A stretch of DNA of 64,000 bases, from positions 2,193,134 to 2,257,133 of the forward strand of contig CP034989.1 of the NCBI GenBank assembly GCA_004026145.2, given 5' to 3'. Source of the stretch: Takifugu bimaculatus (taxonomy: Eukaryota > Chordata > Actinopteri > Tetraodontiformes > Tetraodontidae). Below the pieces are notes generated by a model. That model saw nothing but the letters and a program-made list of their open reading frames with translations, had not been told where the DNA came from and searched no databases. A program made the translations under genes and the position numbers. Each line of letters begins with the position of its first letter. The first letter of the stretch is position 1. This document shows positions 1 through 12,136 of the stretch, piece after piece.

Positions 1-57
1 TTAAAACTGACCAGCAACAGATACAGCTTTTAAGTTCTAATCATATATTATTTTCAC

Positions 58-159
58 AGGCAGAAGAAGGTAGACGAGTCCAGCCACAAACATAAATACA
101 ATGGTCCAGTAAAACTGACCAGTGCTCACAGCTATTGGCCCATAGAGGCTCCTAAACAT
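58..159 (-). CDS. Possible exon encoding one transmembrane segment (unrecognised gene)
   Basis: On the minus strand a short open stretch encodes a hydrophobic run (core FYWTIVFMFVAGLVYLLLP) that looks like one membrane helix. It is preceded by an acceptor-like TTTAG at 152-156, which would start the exon at 151, and also by an ATG at 157-159 that could be the real start. It ends at a possible donor after base 58 (minus-strand CT|GTGAAA). I do not recognise the family. It could be a first exon, an internal exon of a transporter, or chance. The gene would continue off the left edge. Confidence 0.3.
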
Positions 160-484
160 GATGTTTACAGAGTACAAAGTAGTAAAAAGAAAAATGCTGT
201 GAGACCTTTCCAAAGAGATTAGACCTTCTGAATGTACAGCCCATGATTGTTGCAGGTTAGAATCTGCAACCTCGTGTCTGACGTCACAGGTTAACAAGTG
301 TAAAACTCTGGTGATGGCCGAAGAAGAGCGACCCTGGTCTCATAGCAACTGTAAAACCGCTCCGATGTGGCAGATTTCCCGCTGTCCCGAACGCGGTTAA
401 CCGCATTGTCACCGTGCTCCATTATTAAAGTATTGTGGATTTGGCTAAATTCCTACATCAATATTCAATTAATTTTCCACCAAA
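160..484. promoter_or_regulatory. Possible bidirectional promoter with an RFX X-box-like site
   Basis: This interval separates two divergent candidate first exons (minus-strand ATG at 157-159, plus-strand ATG at 485). At 336-349 the sequence GGTCTCATAGCAAC matches the RFX X-box consensus GTHNYYATRRNAAC at every position except the second. X-boxes close to start sites are typical of ciliary genes, so one of the flanking genes could be ciliary. The promoter role is inferred only from position and this one motif. Confidence 0.3.
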
Positions 485-631
485 ATGGAGTCTTCCCTCG
501 TGCCTTCACTGCTCCGTGCGGAGGACGATTATAAAAGAGCCCTTTATTCACTAACGTGTGATGTCATTGCGTTGAAATTGACAACAGACCCACTGCAGGC
601 ACCCGGAGACATCAGCACCAGACTGGATGAG
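485..631 (+). CDS. Probable first coding exon of an unrecognised gene
   Basis: An ATG in good context (caaaATGgag) opens 49 codons ending exactly at a strong donor, GATGAG|GTAAGG, after base 631 (phase 0). The peptide starts MESSLVPSLLRAEDDYKRAL and is soluble, helical and acidic/basic, without signal peptide or membrane segment. The open frame past 631 runs into a poly-C tract and is intronic. I do not recognise the family and could not place its later exons among the following 11 kb; they may be short. Translation of this exon is an inference from start context, codon openness and donor quality. Confidence 0.5.
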
Positions 632-671
632 GTAAGGCAGAATCTCAACCCTCTTCTCTGTCCAACTGGTG

Positions 672-697
672 CCCCCCCCCCCCCCCCCCCCCCCCCC
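672..697. repeat. Poly-C tract (26 nt)
   Basis: An uninterrupted run of C in the presumed first intron of the 485-631 gene. Length is likely polymorphic or uncertain in the assembly. A poly-G run lies nearby at about 980-992. Confidence 0.95.
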
Positions 698-1610
698 AAC
701 ACTTTTAATCAAAAAATGACATCACAGAAATTCCCCTACTTTAAGGTACATTCTTTAATCTTTGGCTTCCCGTCTCCCCACACTGGTAATATGCTCAGCT
801 CTATTTTTATGTCTCTCTCTAGATGAGTGGTACATGTGTGTGAATGTGGTGTTTGGCTGTGAACCAAACTCAGCGCGACCTCTGTAAGCTACAGTCTTAA
901 ATGGGGTGTACGAGTCCTCGGACCACTGCAGCTGATAAGCAACACTGCACATAAAAACAATTCTATAAATCTGAGAAAAGGGGGGGGGGGGGTATCATAC
1001 TATTGCTGCCTGTGCTTGTAAAAGCAGGGTGTGTGCACGAAGCCACATGGAAAACTTCTGGATTTATGCTGTAATGCTGGTGCATAGCTGGGAATTATGT
1101 GTGCGTGTGTGAGTTACAGTGTCCCAGCAGGACGGCCTGAGCACTGCAGAGATGGTTATCTGCTCACGCTTGGAAAAAGTATGATGGATTTATGATTAAA
1201 TTCTCTCAAACACAAGGGACACACAAACCAGGATAGATGGTCACGTTTTTTCTGGACACATTCAAACTTCTGAATCGGCCTTCGTGCACAGATGTTGGGC
1301 CGAGTGAGCCCTTTTCCTGTAAAGCTGTGAGTCTGCTGTAATTTCCCCCCCGAAATGAAAAGAAAACAACCCCCAGCTGAGAAGAAGGAGGAGGGACCGG
1401 AATAGAAAAAGTGGAATGGAGTAATAGAATAGGAGATTAGATGAGCACAAGAGGACGACTGAGGGACTGAAGTGATGCACCATGTCTTAACAGCTTTGAA
1501 ACATATATTTTCTACTAGGATCTTTGACTGGTGTGCATACGTGAATACCTCACAACCACTCACGTGCATGCTTTCAGCCACAACCTGGCCATTGGGAGGG
1601 AACAAACACA
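698..1610. other. Non-coding stretch
   Basis: Apart from the poly-G run at about 980-992, I see no exon-like sequence. The open frames on both strands in this interval have no conserved motifs or paired splice sites. Confidence 0.5.
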
Positions 1611-1866
1611 CAAAGACACACACACACACACATTCTTGTACCTGTAATTTTGTGAGGACATTCATAGACATAACACCTTGCCCAGATCTTCACACGAATG
1701 CTAACCCTTCCAGCTAATCCACTAACTCGTATCCTAACACGTAGTAACACTCAAACACTCCTTTGAAGTTGTGAGGACAAGCCAAAGTAGCTTCATGTCC
1801 AAAAATGTCCTCACTTCACTGGTAGAATGTGGATTTTGGAACTTAATAAGTATCAAGTACAAGAAT
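1611..1866. repeat. Dispersed repeat arm with paired gtgaggaca/tgtcctcac words, next to CA arrays
   Basis: A unit flanked by CA tracts contains TTGTGAGGACA twice (about 1650 and 1769) and its complement near 1808 (TGTCCTCAC). It resembles the widespread fish repeat that accompanies CA/GT microsatellites and carries such words. Family identity is inferred from memory of the motif. Confidence 0.45.
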
Positions 1867-1881
1867 ACACAAACACACACA

Positions 1882-1927
<46 letters not shown>

Positions 1928-1936
1928 CACACACAA

Positions 1937-1967
<31 letters not shown>

Positions 1968-1978
1968 CACACACACGC

Positions 1979-2071
<93 letters not shown>
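1867..2071. repeat. Long imperfect (CA)n microsatellite, about 200 bp
   Basis: CA dinucleotides interrupted by AAAC and ACGC units. The apparent open frames across it on both strands (Cys/Val or Thr/His repeats) are artefacts of the repeat. Confidence 0.97.
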
Positions 2072-2073
<2 letters not shown>

Positions 2074-3939
2074 AACATCAAGACAGAGACAGAGAGAAAG
2101 AGAGAGCATATTCTAGGAATTGAAAGAAGTGGCGATGGGTGTGGAGGGACACAACTGCTGCCATGTTGTCGGTCTCAGGTACTCATTACCCAATGCAACA
2201 CTTGCGTGATCTAAGCATCAATGCTGGTAACATGTTAGCGTGCAGGACAGGTCTCAGTGCTATCTTGTCCTTCTGGTTTAATGGCCCGTTGAGGCTTGTT
2301 CATATGGAAGAGAGAATGTATGCAAATAACGGTCATGCCCCGGGGTGGGTTGGGGGGTTATTTGACACGTTACTTCACCAAAAGTAATACCAGGGAGTCG
2401 AGTTGCAGGCAAGCTTTCATTTAACTCTACCTTTTGGAGAGGTCACTTCCTGTTCAGTCACATGACTGTCACTTATCGCCACACCTGGATGTTTATTATG
2501 TCTCTTGGGGGACTTAATGAGACAATCATAAAGCTAGAAATGGTCAGGTTGAGGGCATCTAAAGTGTTTGTGATATTGACCAACATGGGTTATTGTGGGG
2601 TGAAGCACAGGAACAGGAGCAGACGCAGCGTCACAATTAGATGGAAAACTAAATATGTTAAACACACAGAGGTCATTTTGCATGAGGGCCGCTGCATCTG
2701 TCACTGCTTTGAAGGACGGTGTGATTCTTATTAGCTGTGTGTCACCTGCCCACGCCCTTTTTGCGGCTCTATACATAGAAAGTGACTAAGAGATGTAAAA
2801 GGTTTCACACCATAGAAATAGATTCATCATGGCAGCTTCACACACACTGCGTGAAAAAGAAGTCAGAGCTCCAACTTTATCGTGTGCCCCTCTCTGCTGA
2901 GCATGAGCCTATATTTAAATCTGACAGATTCAATTTGTGAACATATCAATTTCAATTTTATGGAAAGGTCAAGGCGCCAACGTATAATGCTCCAAACCTC
3001 ACACAACTTTGGTCGACAACAATAAACAAGAAGAAAATGGAGCTTCTCCCCCACACCTGCTGCAGCTTGACATGCGAACCATGCATCATTCCTCCGTGTG
3101 TCTGCTACAGTAGAATTACATGTAAATACTCCACAACGTGCATCATATATCACTGATCGTTGGGGTGGCTGTGACATATCGCTGGCGGTGAGTTCCATAA
3201 CACAATGCTCACCTCAAAAACCACATGTTTTCTGGGATTCTCACCGACCTACGTCAATGTGATTGAGCCACAAGCCAGATGGTTCTACATTTCAGCTGTG
3301 ACCGTTTGGCACCTCCTAATGTAAATGTTTATACATTGAGCCAACGCGATTGGCTGGTGGTGGCAAAATGGCGCCAAGAATAAGAGATAAATTAAAGCGT
3401 GGGCCAAAATTGGTGTGAGAAAACATGGCAGTTGAACCTAAAAAGCTGCTTTTAGTTTTAAAAAAGTAAAAATGCTTTTTTTTTGCAGAAAATGTTTCTT
3501 TTTAATAACAGAGTGGTTGTTGTTCTTAACTGAAGTTAATTTGATCCCAATGTGGGGTTACTTTCAGACTGCAGACAGTTTTTATTTATTTATAAAGGCA
3601 GCTCTCATCCATCTTTATTTAGTTGATTAATTTATAGATCCCGGTGTCGAGTGAGTTCAGGTAAATAAGGAAACAGAAGCCAAATTCATCTGGGGTAAAC
3701 GTGGAAACGTGGGGTAAACGTGGTAAACAAACATGAAGCGCCCCCTTAACAAATCTGCCTGATAAAAAGGCAAATAGCATTTTAAATAATAAAGACAATC
3801 AAAGGGAAATGATGGAGATTTGGCGCTTCTTTGATGATATATTTTGTGTGTTGTACAACACAAGATACACACAGAATAGGCCACTATCACAAGTTCACCC
3901 CCACTAAGCCATTGTAGACATTTTAACATCTGCTACGTT

Positions 3940-3941
<2 letters not shown>
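2072..3941. other. Non-coding stretch
   Basis: No convincing exon. There is a local tandem of GGGGTAAACGTGG-like words at about 3694-3728 ending in GTAAACAAAC, a forkhead-type motif. Open frames of 80-110 codons here carry no recognisable domain. Confidence 0.5.

Positions 3942-4014
<73 letters not shown>
3942..4014. repeat. (CA)n microsatellite
   Basis: About 36 perfect CA units. Confidence 0.98.
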
Positions 4015-4018
<4 letters not shown>

Positions 4019-4138
4019 AACCAGCATAACTTTGTTCAATGGCAAGTGTGTCGCTAAATATACCAGTAAGCAATAGTCCTCCTGTTGGGGGGCAGAAATA
4101 ATGACACTGACTCAGAAAATTAATTGTAAGACACCCCT

Positions 4139-4141
4139 GTG

Positions 4142-4199
<58 letters not shown>
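4139..4199. repeat. (GT)n microsatellite
   Basis: About 30 GT units with one GC interruption. It lies 125 bp from a CA array in the opposite sense, so the two arrays could pair as an inverted repeat. Confidence 0.97.
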
Positions 4200-4200
<1 letters not shown>

Positions 4201-4400
4201 CCTCATATTTGTTACATACTGAGTCCCAAAATAGCCTTCTTACTGGCAAAGTGGGGCCATTTTTGGCTGGACCCCACGTCTTCAAAGGATTGTTTGAGAG
4301 TCAAGACATAGCTTTAAGATTGAGGCTAGAATTGGGTTGAGGTTAGGGGGATATTTGGGATGTTTAGGGTTAGAATAATCCCCACAAAAGAGGGGGATAT
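4200..4400. repeat. Dispersed fish repeat flanking a GT array
   Basis: The sequence after the GT array has the words GTGGGGCCA, GGACCCCAC, GGTTGAGGTTAGGG and TTTAGGGTTAG, then AATCCCCAC. This is the usual look of a common fish repeat that starts at a GT microsatellite. It is a decayed copy with no coding capacity. Identity is recalled, not searched. Confidence 0.5.
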
Positions 4401-4851
4401 AATAATGCCAAATTCCAAAACCAGACTACTACATTTAAAAAAAATGCCTCAAGGAAAAGCAAAAGTGTCAGGTCCCTCACCCTAAACTCACCCCTTATTC
4501 CTGGCATTAGTGAGTACCTGCTCTGTTGACCCGCTGCTGCATTACAGCGCTCTATTAGTCTTTACACCCAGACCCTAATTGATATTTCATGGACGTTGCC
4601 ATCGTAAGTTGATCTCAGAGACCGATCTGAACCCACAGAGCCCCACAGCCACCCTCTGATCCTCAACTCTCACATAGGCAGGACATACCACATCACTGTG
4701 GTAAAGCCAGGAAAGGAACAGTGAAGTTGAGTCACAGATAGAGCTGGGCTGAGGGACCGAAAAGGGACGTGAAGGCACAGAGAAGAGGGTTCGAGTGCTA
4801 ACAGAGCCGACTAATAGATTGCCCGTTGAAGGTCTTTCTGAATGCACTGAC
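4401..4851. other. Non-coding stretch
   Basis: No supported exon. Minus-strand open frames are present but lack splice support other than the donor at 4852. Confidence 0.4.
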
Positions 4852-4947
4852 CTGCAGCGGTCCACCGGCTGGCATGGTGGATCTCAGCGATGTCAGGTCG
4901 ATGTCTCGGCCCTGCTCCCCTCTCTCAGTCTTCCCGAGTCCCTGCAT
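4852..4947 (-). CDS. Candidate first coding exon, possibly ninjurin-2-like
   Basis: On the minus strand an ATG (4945-4947) opens 32 codons, starting MQGLGKTERGEQGRDIDL, and stops at a good donor, CTGCAG|GTCAGT, immediately below 4852. In mammals NINJ2 lies beside WNK1 in head-to-head orientation, and its short first-exon peptide also carries an IDL word before the conserved PINxNHYA block. The later ninjurin exons were not found in 1-4851, so they would have to lie beyond the left edge. Both the coding status and the family are tentative. Confidence 0.3.
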
Positions 4948-7900
4948 AATTAGTCCCGGAACAACTGAGTAACCAGGCTCACAACCACCAGCGTGAAAAA
5001 TGCTAATGTGGGGACAGTAAGGCTTGCAATGGAGGAAAGCTACCCTGATGCCAGGCACCAGGCACCAAGCAAGCCAGGGAAGACAAAGAAACAGCTTATT
5101 CCTCCAATCATCTCTCCCTCTCTTTCTCTCTCAGCATCTCTGTGCACCCTTTCTCCCAGTCTTTCCTGCCCTATGGTGCCAAACCAAAGCTGCAAACCTG
5201 TTTGACTCAAAAGTTAGGAAGCTGAAAACCAGGTCTAGGTGAGAACAAAAAAAAATTATATTCAGGTTTTGCTTCTCTTCCTTCAATTGTGGGAGTTTAG
5301 GAGTCATGATATGTACAAAGGAAGGGCCAAATTTCTGCAAACGGGTGAGCTAAAAGCCATGTTTCACGAAAACATCTATTCATTAGCGTGATCCCACACC
5401 AAAGGAATCACTCTCACACTTCCCAGTTTGCCAGCTTCTACCCCAGTGCAGACGTTTAGTGAAAGACAGTTTTTCTGGTCACGTTACCACGTTGAACGCG
5501 AAAAAACAAAATGTTCTTTCCGTCTCTCTCGCCTGAAACATTTGAGTGAGAACGAGATGAGATCATTCTTGGCAGCTGTACGTAAACACCGACAGTTCGT
5601 GATCCTCCAAAGAACGATTCGATAAGCCGGGCTGGTGGCTGGACCCACAATGAAACACCGAAGCAGGTTAAAGAGTTTCAGTGTTAAACAGTTCTGGGTC
5701 TGGGTCAGCGGCTGGGAACCAAGAGTGGATGGAGAGGACACACAAGAAGAAAGACTCAAGGCTGGCGCAGCTTAGCTGATTAGGTTGAGATGATAAACTG
5801 CAAACTGAGGGGAAAAAACATCAACCAAATCACCCAGGAGACGACCACAAACACCCGAGCCTGAAAACGAGGAGACTTGTCTAAATGAGCCAAATGCTAC
5901 CACATGTAGGTTTGCTGAATGGAATGGTTAATGAACCGGTCTTTAAAGGCGCTAGGATAGGAGGTGGATTCACTGGTCTAGAATGATGATCTTCATCCCC
6001 TTATGTGCATTCAATATGTCCATAAATTTAAAAAATATATACAGATATATATATATCTGTTGCCCTTTTTATGTTAAGCTAACTCCAGAGATACGTATTA
6101 AACAGTTTAAAACCTTAATAGAAGTAAATTTGAGAAAATGAATAGCACAAAATATTTAAATCAAACCATTTCATGAATTTTTGTTTTGAGTTTTAGGGCC
6201 AGCATGTCGTTTTTTAGTGCTTTATTACCAGAAATCACATATACCAGCAGCGGGTCACTGGTGGTCACCAGAACTGCCGAAGTTGAATATGAACGTAACC
6301 AAAAAATACCCGTCTGAAACTTTGCGATAATTGTGGAAACATTTATCAATCGACTTGTGGAAACAACCAGTTTTGGTCCTTGGCAGCCACCATAGGTCCT
6401 CTGGCTCTCTTGGAATGGGAATATTGACTAAAGTTATTGAACTGATCATCAAATCATGCACTCTGATTCTTAATTCAGGAAGCTGAACGTCTGCTCGCTC
6501 CAGTTCCTTTAACCCTCCTTCAACTGACTCTGTTTGGGAATGATCCAGATTTTGCATCCAGGTCAGCTGGCAGTTTGATCCCAAAATAGATCACACATGT
6601 GGGGGGTCATTTGGGAGAAATTTTGCATGCGGATTGAGGGTAGAACAGGGTCCAATTGTCTAGGGCACGACCCAGATTCTGGATCTATCTGTATTGTTAG
6701 TGATACATGTAGAAACTTCTGTAAAGACTTTGGTAAAGTTTAGCATCTGATTTAGATCTAATCCGAGGATAAGCCCTCCAGGTTCTACTGGCGATTGTGA
6801 GGGAATGTTTGTTTTCGAACTTGGTTTTAACAGTTCCTGAAGTGGTTTTACAGAATGTAGCTGCATCAATCTTTCAGGGATTTGGTTCTTATGTACTTTG
6901 GCGCATAATGTGCAATTTCACTGGTGTGTGGCTTTTACTGTTTATGTGCTGCACTTATGTACTATGCTTACAAGTAAATCCACAAATGAATGGTTGAAAC
7001 AGAAAGTCAAACCCACAGGGATTTTTTCCCCCTAAAGAATTCCTAGAAACTAAGATTTTAATAAGATGCCCCAGAGCCCTTCATTCTTGAGTTCGTAGAA
7101 ACAGGATCTATTGATAGCTGTGTTGGCAGTTCTTGGAACCAAAATCTATAGTGCAGAAGAAAGACTTGAGCTATTTTAAACAACTTTGGTTTAAGGTGTT
7201 TTAATAGACTGAACAAAAGCGTTCTCTAGTTTGTGCATGTCAGGGTGTATAGAGCAAAGGCAGCATTCATCAAGAGCATTCTTGACTGGTTTGTGCATGT
7301 ATATGTGGAAGGTGTAAACCCCTTAGATTCACGTAATCCCCAAGCACCGTTTGTGCTGTATGGTCCGGACTCACCTCTAAAGCCTTCTGCAGCTTCTGAT
7401 CTTCATTTAGCAGTTTTGCATGACTGGGAGCGAAAGTAACAAGGCGTTGCGAAATGCCAGCCCTCTTACGCAGGCATTTCTGGCTACTGTGGTCATTTGA
7501 ACCCATTAAAACAGTGACTCATGCAGATTTTGCTGCATGGGAAAGGTGTGTGAAATAATGCGGTTGCCTGAGTTATTGTTCTGTTTCGAATTTTCTTAAA
7601 CAGGAGGCATCGCTTTAGGCGAGGGCATAATTATATGAATTCCCAAGCTGAATCACTGAAATTGCTGTGGCAAAGTGATGGCATTTTTACGGCGATGTTG
7701 CTATGTTTTGTTTAAAATGGCCAGTAGATTAGAGAAAACACGCTGAGGCATATTTGCACTACATTCTGGCCTTTAATAGTTTCTTTAATGTACCTTGCAA
7801 ACATTAGTACCATTTGAAAAGCTAGCTAACATGCTTTTATCTATTCTCATCCAAGATTAGGACTCAATGAGGATTTTTGTGCTGAAGCTATCAATGTAAA

Positions 7901-7956
7901 GTCCACACGTGTCTCGTTGCTTTGTTTATAGTTAGTATCTCTTTCTCTCTCTCTGT
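4948..7956. other. Non-coding intergenic stretch
   Basis: No exon is supported. It contains a pyrimidine tract (about 5100-5150) and a 20-bp perfect palindrome of TA-rich sequence at 6041-6060. The minus-strand frame at 6255-6584 is 109 codons with no recognised domain. Confidence 0.45.
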
Positions 7957-8000
7957 CACACACACACGCACACACACACACGCGCACACACACACACACG
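7957..8000. repeat. Short imperfect (CA)n tract
   Basis: CA units interrupted by CGCACA, preceded by a CT-rich stretch. Confidence 0.9.
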
Positions 8001-9941
8001 GAGAATAGTTGGGTACCAGGCTGCGCTGACCTCATGCTTTCTACCTTTGTTATGCACATACGAACGCTCGCTAACCAGACAGAGCCCGCATTCTGGTGCA
8101 GATAAAACAGGCCCTTTATGCTCCATCATTGGAACACAAACACAAGTACGCATACATATGCGTGCGCTCGCCTCAACAGGTAGCTGACACCAGCTGATAA
8201 GTTTATATTATCTGATCAAGTGGTCACACGCCTGCAGATACTTACAGATGGGTACAACCTGTGCTCCCATTCACATGCAAATTCTTTGCAGTGTTGCCTG
8301 AGGATGAGGGTGCAACTATGGTGGCAGAGGCTTCAAGAAAGGTTTTTATCAATGGCAAAAGAGCAGGTGCACTGTGTACTCACAGACGAATCGTGATACA
8401 GTTAAAATATTGATCAACAGGGCTAAATGAGTATATTTTGCAGTGAAATTACTTTTGACAAAGTCTTAAATCAAAGTAAAGTAATTGAGCATAATTTGAG
8501 TATAGCTGCATTGTCAGCGAACCAAACGGCTCTAATTTTAGAGCTGTGATGACAACTTAAGTGAGATATAATTTTTTTGTGGGTAAAATTCACAGTGGAG
8601 AAATGTTGGGTTGGAACGATTAATCGTCTTATTCACTCACAGTCTTTCAATAATGGCAAATTTCTCTCCTCTTCCTCGTTCTTCTTTTAAATTCTTACTC
8701 ATTTACAGATCTGGCTTGAGCCAGTGCGTCATATTTAACCTCCTCTCTGGTCCACAAGGAGCCAGATCTAATTTATTTAAAGTGTCTTCTCTTTGGATGG
8801 TGATCAGGTGGAGGAAGATCATGTGCAGATATGTTTTGCTTGGCTCCTTGCTAGTAGATTGGATTTCTAAAGAATGTGTTGACAGTTTACTGATCACAGT
8901 GGCAGTGGCAGAGAACATAAATGAGGAAGAATGACTCGTTAAAATGAGATTAGGTGTGTGAAATATGACGGTTTAGGTGAGCCCGAACTGGGAACTACAG
9001 AGTGGACTCTTTACTGACATGGTCTGGTAGGAGGAGGATACTGCAGCATCATGGTGTAACAGTCACTGATCACCATGCTGCAGCTTCTCTAGTATAAAAC
9101 ATGATCCTGTTTAACATGAAATCGAGAGAAGAAAGTGATTCGTTTCAATTTTGTGTGCCTGTCTAATAGAGCAGTGCTATAAATGATGTCTGAAATTCGT
9201 ACACTGTATGTCTGTACAAGTTAGGGATGCAGTCTTGTGTCGGTAATATTATTGTATATTTGAAGTAAATGTCAGAATTATCAACTTGATTGTATGTATT
9301 TATCCTATCACTATTGGTTTATTAGCATTCCTAGATTTCCCCCTATGTTAATCAGCACATCTAACCATTCTTTTTCATTTTTCATTTTCATTTTCATTGA
9401 TGAATAAATGTACACCAAAAACCTCTTTGCGTGCAAAACAGAGAGCTATACGTGCAGCATCACTGAAAAGGGAAGTGACACGTACGTTGTTGCAACATGA
9501 GCAATATTCAGACACATCCTCTGACACATACTGGCATGCAAAAGAACATGCACGAAAAGTTACTGGAATTCAAGTCAAGAATTATATATTTTTTTTCTTT
9601 TTGCCCACAAACACAGCAAAGAAATGCTACAAGAATCCCCACCCTGAAGTTCACAGCTGCTTCGCTTTAAAGCTTCTCGGTGCACGTTTCCCCGAATGTT
9701 GCACGAGGGCAAGTCAAGTAATACCCTCTGATCAAGCACAGGAAAGTTAATAACTGGATTTGATTTTTCTGCAAAATGGAACAGCTTTTGGAATTTTGCA
9801 GCTTGTTAGGAATTAAATAAAACGGTAACGTTTTAATTGCGTTCTGCATTTGGTTTGAAGTGAAGCATGAAAATTCATTCATCCAGGACTGAGTGATGAC
9901 AGCTGAAAACCATGAGAGGGGGCAGCATGATTGCATGCCTG

Positions 9942-9942
<1 letters not shown>
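8001..9942. other. Non-coding intergenic stretch
   Basis: No supported exon. Around 9369-9398 there is a short tandem of TTTTCA units. The plus-strand frame 9397-9750 has no recognised motifs. Confidence 0.45.

Positions 9943-10026
<84 letters not shown>
9943..10026. repeat. (CA)n microsatellite, about 84 bp
   Basis: Perfect CA units. Confidence 0.98.
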
Positions 10027-10027
<1 letters not shown>

Positions 10028-10502
10028 CCTCTACTTTACTTCATTAAAATCTCTATATGTAAAGGCATATGTAAATTCAAATTAATATCACTTGTGTGAC
10101 AGCAAACCTTGTTACCTTATTAAAAAGAGGCAGACTAAACACAAAGCAAATGACTAAAGAAATTGGTGAGAAGCAGTGTGACTAATTGGTCCCGCTGGCT
10201 CTTTACCCCTCTTTCTTCAGACCTTGTTAGGGTACCCTGCATAACAGTCTGATGTGAGTGCCAGGCTGAATGCAATTGCAGCCATTTCTCAGCTGATTTT
10301 AACCTTTTGCCACTGAGGGGGAACTGTGGATTTTATCTCATCTGTGGGAATCCTGTTACGGTAAATCCTACGCCTTGACTTGCAGCATTGTTGACAGCAG
10401 CTGCCCCAGGGTGACTGTTGTGCTGCCCTTTGAACTTTGAATGCAAAAAAATGGGTCAGTAAAGGCTTTAGGTGTATGACAGTACAAGACAAGACAAGAA
10501 TT

Positions 10503-10530
10503 TCTATCTATCTATCTATCTATCTATCTA
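10503..10530. repeat. (TATC)n microsatellite, 7 units
   Basis: Perfect tetranucleotide repeat, the same unit as the far longer array at 47745-47872. The flanking stretches (10027-10502 and 10531-11559) hold nothing I can support as a gene. Confidence 0.95.
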
Positions 10531-11559
10531 ATCTTCGTATATGCAACAATCTAACAGGAACAAACCTAACTTATGCATTCCATCATGTCTTTCTTGACTT
10601 ATGTGTTCAGTTCTGACCTGCTTGGGGAGCTATGGCAACCTTGCAGTTAGTTTCTCTGCCTTAAGCAAAAGTGTATAACCATGAGAAACATGTGTATACA
10701 TAGGCAAAGAAAGACTAATACATTCATGCGGTCCCTGACGCCGCTGGGAAAACCAAGGGAGTTGCAGGTAGGATGGCCTCGATACCAAGTGAGTTTCCTA
10801 TGTGACAGCAACACTAGGTAAATTAGCTTGCCATCAGCAATTGATGATGGCTATGTTTGCTATATTTAATATTTACCGGTAGCAAGCTCATAATCTAGAT
10901 GTGATATTTATGGTTTTGCACCACAGTGTATCCGGTAAATAGTTGCTGTCCAGGTCTCCCACAGGTCAGTCTTTATTAAAGGACTATTATGAATTGCTCT
11001 AATTAGATAATCTCTCTTTTGTATGTAGTTCATTTTTTGTGAGATATGTTGAACTACATCAGTCAAATATAAACAACAAGCACCAAGGAGGGGAAAAAAA
11101 TCACTGGAAAATGTGATTCTTAAGGCTAGTTAGGCCAATGGACCACTTTGGATGGATATCATTGACAAATGTCTGGGTATCTTAAATAGAAGGAAAAGAC
11201 ATAAATAAAACAAATATTTAAAAAAAATCAAGCCTTTGCGACTTCACTGTAGATTTTAACTGTATCTTCACGTTGTAAGCGATAAAAAATATGTTTAAAG
11301 CAATGTAAACAATCTTTTTTCTAGATGCGTCAGACATATCAAGTTCTCATTAAGAGCAGACATGAGTGTTTCCTTTTAACCCTATCAGCATAAGCGCCCT
11401 GAGCCGTTTTGACTCACGTGCCCAAATTAAATCGACTTCATATTGTTTAATATTGCTACTTTCAAATGCTTTACCGCTGCGTATTATTAAGTCTGACTCG
11501 GGTAATAACAGGTGGGGGTTTAAAATAATCCTAATAGTCGGTGGAGTTAAAGCAACGCT

Positions 11560-12136
11560 TGGAGAAGAGTCTTTTATTCTGAAAGAGCGGCTCCGCTTCC
11601 TGGTGCGATCCAGGCTGGTTTGACGCAGCACGTCCGCGTGAAAGCCGTCCCGTCGCCTCGCGAGTCAGAGCCAGTGAAGAGCAGACGGCGCGCGGCTCCA
11701 CCGTTCGATGAACCCCGAACCAGGAACAACCTGTGAGCCGCTGCTGGTTCAGCCCAACCGGCCGAAGTGACCGGAGACCGGGTCGAGTGTCGATCCGGAT
11801 GAGGTTGCAGCATCTTTGAGTGACGGTGTCGCAGTTTGGTCGCGATTTGCAGACTACGGACGTAGAAGACACAGACAGAAAGAAGTACCGGAGCGACCGC
11901 GACACCAGCGGGCGAACACCCCAGCGCCGTGCGAGGTGTCCGCCTGCGCGTACCAAAGGGACACGGTTGTTCTTCTGGTTTTTGGATTCCGACTGTGGCT
12001 TTAACGTGACGCACTATATTGACATTACTGGTGTGTGTCGGAGCGGACCCCCACTGCGGAGGAGTTCCAGGCATTTAAATCAAGTTTGACCATCCTATTT
12101 CTTCGGTAGCCGTGCAGCTCCCCACCGATGTCATAG
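11560..12136 (+). promoter_or_regulatory. wnk1: CpG-rich promoter and probable non-coding leader exon of wnk1
   Basis: This is the most CpG-dense block in the upstream region and stands out from AT-rich surroundings. It precedes the first coding exon by about 2.3 kb in the same orientation. It ends at a plausible donor, TCATAG|GTACGG, after base 12136. A minimal upstream frame (ATG-TCA-TAG, 12128-12136) ends exactly at that donor. No start site can be assigned from sequence. The assignment as wnk1 leader rests on position, CpG content and the donor. Confidence 0.55.

Noticed and set aside
1734..2214. Several overlapping open frames on both strands across the CA array
   Set aside because: They translate the dinucleotide repeat (Cys/Val or Thr/His runs) and have no independent coding signal.
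6041..6060. 20-bp perfect palindrome of TA-rich sequence
   Set aside because: Mostly an alternating AT run, expected by chance in AT-rich DNA; no element boundaries.
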